Source of the DNA: Subtercola sp. | GTDB lineage: Bacteria > Actinomycetota > Actinomycetes > Actinomycetales > Microbacteriaceae | Direction of reading: 5' to 3' | DNA length: 44,722 nt | NCBI GenBank assembly: GCA_025463745.1 | Contig: JAODBB010000135.1 | Location: 1-44,722, forward strand | In this document: one piece after another, positions 33,141 through 39,953 of the stretch | How positions within the stretch are numbered: position 1 is the first letter of the stretch | Layout of the letters: every line of letters starts with the position of its first letter | Program-made: the position numbers and the translations under genes | The notes under the pieces: generated by a model | Seen by the model: the letters and a program-made list of their open reading frames with translations, nothing else | Databases searched by the model: none | What the model was told of the DNA's origin: nothing

Positions 33141-33848
33141 CTACGCGTTGTCGAGCATGTGCTCCAGGCGATTCAGATCGTCGCGGAGCAGCCCGAGCAC
33201 GTGAGGAACTCCCTGCCCGCCATCGACCATCTTGCGGTCATCCAACAGGCCGCCCAATGCGATGTCGGCCAGATATTCGGCGACTTCACGAGGCGACTTC
33301 GAACCCAGGCCATCTTTGCGCGGGTACCAGAACGCCACCCAGTTCGAGGTGCCGAGCAGACTGAACGCGGCCAGCTCGGGATCAACCGGGCGGCACGCTC
33401 CTTCGGAGATCGACTGCGATACCAAATCGGTGAGGGCGTGCAGCGTGTCGCGGCGTGCTTTCAGATATTGGGCGCTGAGAGCCTCCGGAAATGCACCCTC
33501 ACTGGTCAGCAGAAGCCGAAAGCGCTGGGGGTGGATCGCGACTCGTTCGGCCGAATTAATGACGGCCTCCCGCAGACGCTCATAGGCGGAGGCCTCGGTC
33601 GATGCGGCGAGCCGGCGAATATCGTCGGCCGTTTCGACCGTGAATCCCCGCACGAGCGCGGCAAGCATCTCCTCCTTGCCCGCAACGTAGTGATAGATCC
33701 CCGTTCGCGAGAGCCCGACCTCATCGGCCAGCTCTTGCAACGAGGTTCCGGCGTAACCTTGCTTTGCAAAGAGACTCTCAGCTGCTTCCATCAGCCGGCT
33801 CATCACCATTTCATGGCGGGCGGCGCTTTTCGATAGTGGCTTAGGCAT
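33141..33848 (-). CDS. TetR-family regulator
   Basis: 235 residues. The N-terminal HTH is clear: RLMEAAESLFAKQGYAGTSLQELADEVGLSRTGIYHYVAGKEEMLAALV (about 18-66). The C-terminal ligand domain resembles the TetR_C family of FadR/KstR-like regulators without a specific match. It diverges from the CoA ligase gene and lies next to the ALDH operon, so it is the obvious local candidate for island control, with a CoA thioester or ring substrate as effector (inference). Its start codon lies in an inverted repeat (33843-33863), probably an autoregulatory site. Confidence 0.9.
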   Translation of the reverse strand: MPKPLSKSAARHEMVMSRLMEAAESLFAKQGYAGTSLQELADEVGLSRTGIYHYVAGKEEMLAALVRGFTVETADDIRRLAASTEASAYERLREAVINSAERVAIHPQRFRLLLTSEGAFPEALSAQYLKARRDTLHALTDLVSQSISEGACRPVDPELAAFSLLGTSNWVAFWYPRKDGLGSKSPREVAEYLADIALGGLLDDRKMVDGGQGVPHVLGLLRDDLNRLEHMLDNA

Positions 33849-33863
33849 ACGAAGAGTATGCCT
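33843..33863. promoter_or_regulatory. Inverted repeat over the TetR start codon
   Basis: AGGCATAC and GTATGCCT form a perfect 8-bp inverted repeat with a 5-base spacer. The TetR ATG (33848-33846) is inside the left arm. It could be a TetR operator or an mRNA hairpin hiding the start codon. Confidence 0.5.
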
Positions 33864-33902
33864 TGCCTTCCACCAATCGCACTTTTGATCTCGACGATGA
33901 AG

Positions 33903-33938
33903 TTGACATTTGACGAATTCGTCTCTAGTTTGACGGAT
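33903..33938 (+). promoter_or_regulatory. Leaderless promoter with operator dyad (site 6) for the CoA ligase
   Basis: TTGACA (33903-33908) and TAGTTT (33926-33931) are 17 bases apart, a near-ideal primary-sigma promoter. The perfect 12-bp palindrome GACGAATTCGTC (33912-33923) lies in the spacer and fits GAC-N6-GTC. Seven bases after the -10 comes ATG 33939, with no ribosome site, so the transcript is probably leaderless. Confidence 0.7.
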
Positions 33939-35648
33939 ATGTCGGATTTACTCTCGCCTCCTCACTCGTCTGCCCTCGATGGCGACCCCGGACTGGTGCC
34001 CTACCCGCAGCAGAAGCGCGCCGAATACCGAGCCGCCGGGCTCTGGAGCGGGCGCACTTTGCCGGCCGATCTGGTCGCGGCCGCCCGGTTGAATGAGGGG
34101 GCTACGGCCGTGATCACGCCCGAACGCGAGCTGACGTACGGTGAACTCTTCGACGCTGCCGAGACACTCGCAATCGGCCTCTTATCGCAAACGAGCTTGC
34201 GCCCCGGCGACGCAGTCATGTTTCAGATGGGCAACGTCGCCGAAACGGTGATCGCGTACCTCGCCTGTCTTCTGGCGGGATATCGACCCGTCTGCACGCT
34301 GCCGCAGCACGGCAGGCGCGAGGTCGGATTACTTGCCGAGCACGTCTCGGCGCGCGGTCTGTTCGTGCAAGCCGATTTCGGGCGTGGCCACCTCGTCGGC
34401 CAGGCTCAGTCGCTGCTCGCCGACGGGTCCGTCGACGAGATCGTCGTCTTCAGAGGGGTGGCGTTCGAAGGCGCTCACAGCGGCGACGACGTTCGCGCGG
34501 CAGGAATCGATGCCGGTCCCGTCACTCTGCCCTATCGTGATCTCGACCCCGATCAGATCGCTGTATTCCAGCTCTCAGGCGGAACGACCGGGCTGCCGAA
34601 GGTCGCACCGCGTCTGCACGAGGAATACGCGTACAACGCTCGCGCCTGGGCGGAGCTGTTGAGCTGGGGGCCGGGTACGGTCGTGTTGTACCCGCTGCCG
34701 ATCATGCACAATGCCGGAATCGCACTCGGCCTGCAGTCGGCGTTGCTCAGCGGTGCAACGCTGGTGCTCGCGCCCAGCGCTGAAACGGGCATTCTGCTCG
34801 ATCTCATCGCTTCGACGCACCCGGTCGCAATTCCGCTCGTGCCCCCGGCGGTCGCCATCCGGCTTCTCGATGACCCACGCTCGACGGGCGTCGATCTCTC
34901 GGGCATCAGCCAGTTCTACGTTGGCGGTCAAAAGCTCCCGCTCGGGTTCGCCGAACGCCTGCGAGACACGTTCGGCATCGACACGAGCCAGAAGTTCGGC
35001 ATGGCCGAAGGGATGTTCGTGGCAACGCCGCCCGGGGCCTCCGAGTTCGTGCGGCATCACACCGTCGGCGCCCCGATCTCCTGGGCCGACGAAGTGCGGA
35101 TCGTGCATCCTGGAACCGACCGAGCTGTCGAGCCCGGCGAGATCGGCGAATTCTGCGCTCGTGGGCCCTACACAATCCGCGGCTACTACCGCGCGCCTGC
35201 GCACAACGCCGCGTCGTTCTCGCCCGATGGCTTCTATCGCACGGGTGACCTCGCGAAGGCTCACGTGATCGACGGCGCGACGTATTACTCGATCGAGGGC
35301 CGCATCAAAGACGTCATCAATCGGGGCGCAGAGAAAATCCACGCCGAAGAAGTCGAAGAAGTCGCTCTGCGTCACCCCAGCATCGCGAATGCGGCTGTCG
35401 TGGCGATGCCCGACCGCGTGCTCGGCGAGAAGGTATGCGCCTGTCTCATACTCGAGACCGGTGCGGAGCCGATCGACGTAACCGAGCTCGCCGCCTTTCT
35501 GTTAGCCGAAGGCCTTGCCAAGTACAAGCTGCCCGAACGGGTAGTAATACTCAAGACTTTTCCGCTGACGAACGTTGGAAAGGTATCGAAGAAAGATCTC
35601 CGCGAAGCGATCGTGCGACTGATCGAGCAGGAGAAGGCGCACGCCTGA
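33939..35648 (+). CDS. Acyl/aryl-CoA (or aryl-AMP) ligase, AMP-binding family
   Basis: 569 residues of the ANL superfamily. The start GLVPYPQQKRAEYRAAGLWSGRTL resembles 2,3-dihydroxybenzoate-AMP ligases, as does the overall length. Motifs: FQLSGGTTGLPKVAP (A3), PLPIMHNAG, YVGGQKLPLG, KFGMAEGMFV, YRTGDLAK (A7) and GRIKDVINRGAEKIHAEEVEE (A8, A10 hinge), ending GKVSKKDLRE with the catalytic Lys. It adenylates a carboxylic acid, probably the product of the ALDH, and transfers it to CoA; no carrier protein is nearby, which favours CoA. The frame opens at 33858, but the promoter geometry favours the ATG at 33939. Confidence 0.9.
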   Translation: MSDLLSPPHSSALDGDPGLVPYPQQKRAEYRAAGLWSGRTLPADLVAAARLNEGATAVITPERELTYGELFDAAETLAIGLLSQTSLRPGDAVMFQMGNVAETVIAYLACLLAGYRPVCTLPQHGRREVGLLAEHVSARGLFVQADFGRGHLVGQAQSLLADGSVDEIVVFRGVAFEGAHSGDDVRAAGIDAGPVTLPYRDLDPDQIAVFQLSGGTTGLPKVAPRLHEEYAYNARAWAELLSWGPGTVVLYPLPIMHNAGIALGLQSALLSGATLVLAPSAETGILLDLIASTHPVAIPLVPPAVAIRLLDDPRSTGVDLSGISQFYVGGQKLPLGFAERLRDTFGIDTSQKFGMAEGMFVATPPGASEFVRHHTVGAPISWADEVRIVHPGTDRAVEPGEIGEFCARGPYTIRGYYRAPAHNAASFSPDGFYRTGDLAKAHVIDGATYYSIEGRIKDVINRGAEKIHAEEVEEVALRHPSIANAAVVAMPDRVLGEKVCACLILETGAEPIDVTELAAFLLAEGLAKYKLPERVVILKTFPLTNVGKVSKKDLREAIVRLIEQEKAHA

Positions 35649-35653
35649 GTTCC

Positions 35654-35699
35654 GGCTGCCGCTCGAGAGACTCTCGTGAGTTACCCTCGAGCAGCAGCC
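35654..35699. terminator. Hairpin between convergent CoA ligase and hydrolase genes
   Basis: A 14-bp stem with one mismatch (35654-35667 pairing with 35686-35699, core GCTCGAG/CTCGAGC) and an 18-base loop starts 5 bases after the ligase stop. It may serve both strands. Confidence 0.65.
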
Positions 35700-35712
35700 T
35701 CGAGGCGGAGTG

Positions 35713-36966
35713 CTACATCGAAACGAATGCCCCGGTGGGAAATCTTTTGCCGAGCCAGTGATTCATCGCCTCACCCGTCAGCGTCGCTCCCGACGTGCCG
35801 CCGGCAACAAGAGGGGCACCGAAATGACGACCGGCAACTTCGACATGCGTGAAGTCTTCGCTTGCAGAAGCGCGTGTGAGCGCGGCGGAATCGGCAGGAA
35901 ACGATGCTTGATCGCCCGTCAGCTCAACGAGAAGAGTGGGCACCGTGACCGATTCGAGGTTTTTCACCAGATTCGCACGGCTCGACAGCCCCGACCAGGT
36001 AGAAAGCCAGGCCTCTGGCGTCGTCAACCTACCGAAACCCACAATGCCGTAATTGGTCAGGTCGGGCCGTGAGCCGAACAGTGAACCGTACGGCCTTGCG
36101 TTGGAGTCGATCGAAAGGTCGACGTTTCGCAGATCAGCGTCTGTGCGGTAGACCGCGAGCACTCCTGTCGCAAGTGACGCGCGCTGGTCTCTCGGATCTG
36201 CAGACGAGGAGAAACGACGACGTGCCGCCGAGGCGGCTTCGACCCGTTCGCGGGCCACAGCATCGATTCTGGCCACGCGAGCATGTTGCGCACGCCGGTA
36301 GCCCTCGATGAAGTCGTGTGAGTAGGTCGAGGGCTCGGGGGGCAGCCGGAAGCCGTTGCTTGGTTCGAATGGGTTCAGCGAGTCATCCACCGACAGCGGA
36401 TCGGACTCATCTGTGACCGATGGGTCGATCACCCGAAGCAGAAGGGCTCCCTGGCCCGGGTGTGGCGCCATCATCATCAGGCCGTCTGGCATCGGCAGCG
36501 ACGCGACTTGTAACGGTATTGGCTTACCGCCGGGCGTTGAAACCAACCGTTGATGTGGCAGACGCGAAGCCTGCTCGATATAAAAAGCGGCAAGCGTCGC
36601 TCCGCCGGAATGACCCACAGACACAACGCTCTCGAAGCCCTCCTCTCGGAGGAACAGCTGGCCGGCGGCCATGTCGAGAAGAGCCTGCTCGTGCAACAGT
36701 GTGAGATCGTTGCCCGCACTTCGTGAGCCCTGTGTCCACACTGCGTATCCCCGCGAAAGAAATTCAGGCACCAGCACGTGGTGGGAGAAATCCTGCCTCG
36801 GGTGCATCAGAAACACCACGGTGGTCGCTCCGGGTACCACCCGCAACAGCCCCTGCACCGTGGCGCCATCGTGCGTTTTCAGTTCATGAGCCGTGGTGAG
36901 AGTGTCTCCAGGCAGAGCGGCTGGTGCTATGTAGCGATCAGCGCCCAGCCGCACATCTGGGGTCAT
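35713..36966 (-). CDS. Alpha/beta-hydrolase family protein
   Basis: 417 residues, longer than the usual 270-300 residue hydrolases. VSVGHSGGATLAAFYIEQ carries the GxSxG nucleophile, preceded by TVVFLMHPRQDFSHHVLVPEFLSRGYAVWTQGSRSAG. PTLLVELTGDQASFP and GRHFGAP at the C-terminus probably bring Asp and His. It has a large cap insertion (about 180-300). It could hydrolyse an ester, lactone or ring-cleavage product. Its ATG overlaps the stop of the 81-residue gene (ATGA), so it is coupled to the VOC operon. Confidence 0.85.
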   Translation of the reverse strand: MTPDVRLGADRYIAPAALPGDTLTTAHELKTHDGATVQGLLRVVPGATTVVFLMHPRQDFSHHVLVPEFLSRGYAVWTQGSRSAGNDLTLLHEQALLDMAAGQLFLREEGFESVVSVGHSGGATLAAFYIEQASRLPHQRLVSTPGGKPIPLQVASLPMPDGLMMMAPHPGQGALLLRVIDPSVTDESDPLSVDDSLNPFEPSNGFRLPPEPSTYSHDFIEGYRRAQHARVARIDAVARERVEAASAARRRFSSSADPRDQRASLATGVLAVYRTDADLRNVDLSIDSNARPYGSLFGSRPDLTNYGIVGFGRLTTPEAWLSTWSGLSSRANLVKNLESVTVPTLLVELTGDQASFPADSAALTRASASEDFTHVEVAGRHFGAPLVAGGTSGATLTGEAMNHWLGKRFPTGAFVSM

Positions 36967-37208
36967 CGTCTCTGAACGCGCAAGGCGTTTTTGTCTTGCT
37001 GCGTGATGACGGAGTTCTCAAGTCCCGCCACGGCGCTGTACCAAACTGCGTGACGAGCTCCCGTTGCACGCCGGTCGATCACGATATCGTCATCGGCCGA
37101 CAGCCGAAAATACGGCCCGACCTTGTCGACAGTGATGACAGGGTCAGCGGCCGCGACTTCAACAAAACCCTCGTTCTCAGGAACCTCAAGCACGTAGAGC
37201 CGCGTCAT
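36963..37208 (-). CDS. Unknown 81-residue protein coupled between VOC and hydrolase genes
   Basis: 81 residues that I cannot assign. It begins MTRLYVLEVPENEGFVEVAA and contains a conserved-looking stretch KVGPYFRLSADDDIVIDRRATG. Alternating hydrophobic residues suggest a small beta-rich domain, with a basic C-terminus (NALRVQRR). There is no signal peptide, membrane helix or Cys. Both ends are translationally coupled: its ATG overlaps the VOC stop and its TGA overlaps the hydrolase ATG (both ATGA). This arrangement supports a real gene and a shared role with its two neighbours. Confidence 0.75.
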   Translation of the reverse strand: MTRLYVLEVPENEGFVEVAAADPVITVDKVGPYFRLSADDDIVIDRRATGARHAVWYSAVAGLENSVITQQDKNALRVQRR

Positions 37209-37888
37209 CAAGGCACCAAGACCGGCTCGGGAGCGAGCTCGTGTTGCTGCGCGCGTTCCCACGCCTCGGCTCGCTCGACGATGAGCTGCGCTTTGCGTTC
37301 GAGCAGCTTGTCCATCGAGGGGTCTTCGCCCTCGGCGATGTCGATCAGCGCGTCGATCGTGATTGCTGCGTCGAGATCTTCCTGAGGTGTGACCGGGCGA
37401 AGCGCCCGCGTGATCTCGATCATGTAGCCGTTGGGGTCGTGTGTGTAGATCGATTCGATCGTTTCGTGCATCACCTGCATTTCGACCGGCCACTCTGAAT
37501 CGTCGAGTCGCTTGCGGTATTCCAGCAGGTCTTCTTCGTCAACGACATGAATAGCGAGGTGCCTCGAGTTCGTGAAGAACTGCGGGGTGTCGTGGTCAAG
37601 CCTCGCCCACGAGTCACCAGGCGCGGTCTGATCGCCATAGGGCTTCAGGCCGAAGTAGTAGAAGAAAGCGATGCGATCGTCGTTGCCGATGTCGAAGAAG
37701 AAGTGGATGAAGTCGGGATGCTTGTCGGGGCCCCACCCTGCAGCGCAAATGGAGTGAACCACGGGAAACCGCAGCACGTCGCGATAAAATCGAACCGTTC
37801 CCGCGGGATCGAAAGTGGGGAATGCTGCGTGGTCGACACCCATCACCCGATGATCTGCTTTGGGAACGATCTCTAGCTCGTCAGTCAT
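37208..37888 (-). CDS. VOC-superfamily protein (extradiol-dioxygenase/glyoxalase fold)
   Basis: 226 residues. The vicinal-oxygen-chelate metal pattern is visible: H20 (MGVDHAAF), H110 (HLAIHVVDEEDLLEYRKRL) and E158 (DPNGYMIEIT), which is typical of metal-binding ring-cleavage dioxygenases and isomerases. ATG at 37888 has AAGGAG 6 bases upstream; the frame further upstream runs into the neighbouring gene. The hydrolase and maleate isomerase-like genes in the operon fit a ring-opening branch. It could be an extradiol dioxygenase or an isomerase of a ring ketone. Confidence 0.85.
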   Translation of the reverse strand: MTDELEIVPKADHRVMGVDHAAFPTFDPAGTVRFYRDVLRFPVVHSICAAGWGPDKHPDFIHFFFDIGNDDRIAFFYYFGLKPYGDQTAPGDSWARLDHDTPQFFTNSRHLAIHVVDEEDLLEYRKRLDDSEWPVEMQVMHETIESIYTHDPNGYMIEITRALRPVTPQEDLDAAITIDALIDIAEGEDPSMDKLLERKAQLIVERAEAWERAQQHELAPEPVLVP

Positions 37889-37925
37889 GGTCTTCTCCTT
37901 GTTCTCGTATTTCTTGGTTGACGAC

Positions 37926-38687
37926 TTATGAAGCGACGACGCTCGCATCAGCAAGCAACAGCGAGCCCGCGCCAGGAATGTCGACGGATGCGCCGATGGT
38001 GCGCAGAATGGAATATGCGCCGGCGGTGGCAGCCGAGATGACGGGAATACCGAACTCGTCTTCAGCGGTCTGCACCAGGTCGAGTGAGGGCATCTGTACG
38101 CACGCGGAAATCACCAGCACGTCGACCCCTGCCAGATCGAGAGAGCGAGCGGCCGCCATGACGCGTTCGCCGGGAATCCGGCCCACTTCTGCGTTGTCGG
38201 CCACCTCGAGCGCACGCCAGTCGGCGACTTCGAACCCTTCAGCCTCGATGTAGTCGACGACCTGTTGAGCGAGTGGCCGCATGTACGGGGTCACCAACGC
38301 GATGCGGCGAGCGCCAAGGGCCTGAAGCCCCGAGATGAGCGCCCCAGCGCTCGAAAGCACCTTTGCCTCAGATCCACCCAGGCTGAGCTGCTCGGCGACA
38401 CCCATCTCGGCATCGCGATGGGCTCCGAGGCCGGTCGACATGATCGCTACCAGACAGGCGTACAACATCACGTCGACCCCGGCGTCTCCGAGCTCCATCA
38501 CGCACCGCTCACGCTGCGCGTTCATCGCACGGATCTGTTCGGGTGAGACGGCCTTCATCCTCATCCTGCTGGAGTGAAAGGTGAACTCGGTTCCCGGCGC
38601 CCTGGCCAAGATCCGTGGCATTTCTGTCTCCACAGTCACGTTCGAGCTGGGAACGATCAATCCGACTCGAACCGGTGTTTTGCTCAC
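37926..38687 (-). CDS. Maleate isomerase / Asp-Glu racemase superfamily protein
   Basis: 253 residues. TPVRVGLIVPSSNVTVETEMPRIL is the family opening. Two Cys residues, C78 (MLYACLVAI) and C196 (VISACVQMPS), lie 118 apart; I recall Cys76 and Cys194 in characterised maleate isomerases, also 118 apart. This supports a maleate cis-trans isomerase or arylmalonate-decarboxylase-like activity. GTG at 38687 is chosen because GGAGG lies 4 bases upstream; TTG at 38711 is upstream of that site. It is the first gene of a four-gene operon, with an island motif at 38727. Confidence 0.85.
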   Translation of the reverse strand: MSKTPVRVGLIVPSSNVTVETEMPRILARAPGTEFTFHSSRMRMKAVSPEQIRAMNAQRERCVMELGDAGVDVMLYACLVAIMSTGLGAHRDAEMGVAEQLSLGGSEAKVLSSAGALISGLQALGARRIALVTPYMRPLAQQVVDYIEAEGFEVADWRALEVADNAEVGRIPGERVMAAARSLDLAGVDVLVISACVQMPSLDLVQTAEDEFGIPVISAATAGAYSILRTIGASVDIPGAGSLLLADASVVAS

Positions 38688-38726
38688 GAATCCTCCGAAG
38701 TTATTTGACAAGTATGACCATTGTTA

Positions 38727-38742
38727 GACGCTAGCGTCGAAA
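38727..38742. promoter_or_regulatory. Island motif site 7 (perfect dyad GACGCTAGCGTC)
   Basis: GACGCTAGCGTCGAAA matches the motif and its core is a perfect 12-bp palindrome. On the minus strand it lies in the spacer between TTGACT and TAACAA, upstream of the maleate isomerase-like gene. The geometry mirrors the CoA ligase promoter at 33903. Confidence 0.65.
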
Positions 38743-38820
38743 AGTCAAGCACGCCGTCTACGGATGATTGCGTGACGACCGGGTTGTTATTCACGCGTCG
38801 TCGCGTCAGCCGGCGAGACC

Positions 38821-39252
38821 TCAGAGCCAGGGGTATCGAGCCGTATCGGCACTCGCATAATCGGGGTCGAGGTACGTCGCGAGGCGATGGATCTTGAAGT
38901 CCCGCACTTCGAATACGTCGCACCAGTTGCCCGCGTGCGTCACTCCGGCCTTCCATGGCACACCATCGGCTGTGACACCTTCGCTGGTTCCTTCGATGAC
39001 AACCATGTCTCCGGCGACCACGATGTTGAAGAACATCGAATGGTGCTCGATGCTCTTCAGGATCGACCCGAGCTGCGGAAAGAATTCCCCTATCTGCGCC
39101 TTGCCGCGCATGACTCCGCGCTTCGGAAAGTAGTAGACAGCGTCTTCGTCGAACAACTCGAGCGTGTCACGCCCGGTGTCGAGTCGGAGAAGGAACTCCT
39201 TCGCCACAGATACACGCTGTTCATCGGTCATTGTGCCCGTCGTCATGGTCAC
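38821..39252 (-). CDS. SnoaL-like / NTF2-fold protein (2)
   Basis: 143 residues. RVSVAKEFLLRLDTGRDTLELFDEDAVYYFPKRGVMRGKAQIGEFFPQLG and MFFNIVVAGDMVVIEGTSEGVTADGVPW fit the SnoaL fold, and WCDVFEVRDFKIHRLATYLDP is its usual C-terminal strand pair with a terminal Asp. GTG at 39252 has AAGGAG 7 bases upstream. It is a single-gene unit carrying an island motif at 39304. Candidate activities are isomerase, dehydratase or epoxide hydrolase. The catalytic residues of limonene epoxide hydrolase are not all recognisable. Confidence 0.82.
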   Translation of the reverse strand: MTMTTGTMTDEQRVSVAKEFLLRLDTGRDTLELFDEDAVYYFPKRGVMRGKAQIGEFFPQLGSILKSIEHHSMFFNIVVAGDMVVIEGTSEGVTADGVPWKAGVTHAGNWCDVFEVRDFKIHRLATYLDPDYASADTARYPWL

Positions 39253-39303
39253 GAAGCTGCTCCTTTATTGTCGGATAGTCGAAATTGTTTATGCCCGCTC
39301 AAA

Positions 39304-39319
39304 ATTCGACACTACTGTC
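39304..39319 (-). promoter_or_regulatory. Island motif site 8
   Basis: On the minus strand GACAGTAGTGTCGAAT differs from the site at 26189 at only two positions. It lies 52 bases upstream of the SnoaL-fold gene start at 39252, with TTGCAA 16 bases before AGTAGT as a possible -35/-10 pair. Confidence 0.6.
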
Positions 39320-39466
39320 ATTCTTTCGACAGTTGCAACAAAATCATGGTGAACCAGAGGTGTGTGTCAGGTCATCACGCTGAGCGGCATTGTCGATGGC
39401 GACCAACTCCGTCCTGAGGGGTGCTCCTTATTGATGCTTGAAGTAGATGCTCGAAGCCGACCGAGT

Positions 39467-39862
39467 TCAGGCCCGTTGGATGTTCCGGCCGGGAATGGGC
39501 TCGGCGAGCGCCCGCCGCCATTCAGGAGAGCCAAAGGGGTCGGCGAAGTACTGCGCCTCGTGCACGACCTTCTCGCGATCGAATTGCATGATCGACACGG
39601 AATAAGTCGGCACGCCGTCGTAGGAGATTATGCACTCGCTCACCCAGACATTCTCACTACCGGAGATGCGCACAACCGTGAAATGTCGATCGGCAGGGTG
39701 CCCGCCACGTTGCGCCTGAATCGTCATACGGCCTCGAAACCGTTCACCCGATTGCGGGTAATCGAGTATGCCGTTGTCGGCATAGATCGCATGCTCGACC
39801 TCGGCATCTCCGCTTTCGGATGCTCGCCAGTGCTCCTCGAGTGCTTCTCTGACTGACTCCAT
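39467..39862 (-). CDS. SnoaL-like / NTF2-fold protein (3)
   Basis: 131 residues. EALEEHWRASESGDAEVEHAIYADNGILDYPQSGERFRGR and IISYDGVPTYSVSIMQFDREKVVHEAQYFADPFGSPEWR match the SnoaL-like family, whose members often end in a YFADPFxxPxWR motif. ATG at 39862 has GGAGAA 6 bases upstream; the open frame further out is not used. The protein lies between the MFS transporter and the island and carries no clear island motif. Function is unknown beyond the fold. Confidence 0.8.
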   Translation of the reverse strand: MESVREALEEHWRASESGDAEVEHAIYADNGILDYPQSGERFRGRMTIQAQRGGHPADRHFTVVRISGSENVWVSECIISYDGVPTYSVSIMQFDREKVVHEAQYFADPFGSPEWRRALAEPIPGRNIQRA

Positions 39863-39897
39863 CGTCTTCTCCGTTCTCTCTGCCACGAGACATCTCG

Positions 39898-39925
39898 TCG
39901 AGCCGCCGAACCTGTTGCGGCTCGA
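39898..39925 (-). terminator. Hairpin after the MFS gene
   Basis: TCGAGCCGC and GCGGCTCGA form a 9-bp perfect stem with a 10-base loop, 29 bases after the MFS stop on the minus strand. There is no T-run. Confidence 0.45.
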
Positions 39926-39953
39926 AACGACTCGCGCCGAGATGACGCCGATT

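Noticed and set aside
36963-37493. A longer version of the 81-residue gene starting inside the VOC gene
   Set aside because: The extra N-terminus overlaps the VOC gene in another frame and is Arg/His-rich. The ATGA coupling supports the short form.
38821-39252. SnoaL-fold protein as a true limonene-1,2-epoxide hydrolase
   Set aside because: Only the terminal Asp region resembles that enzyme; the Arg-x-Asp and Tyr/Asn residues could not be placed.
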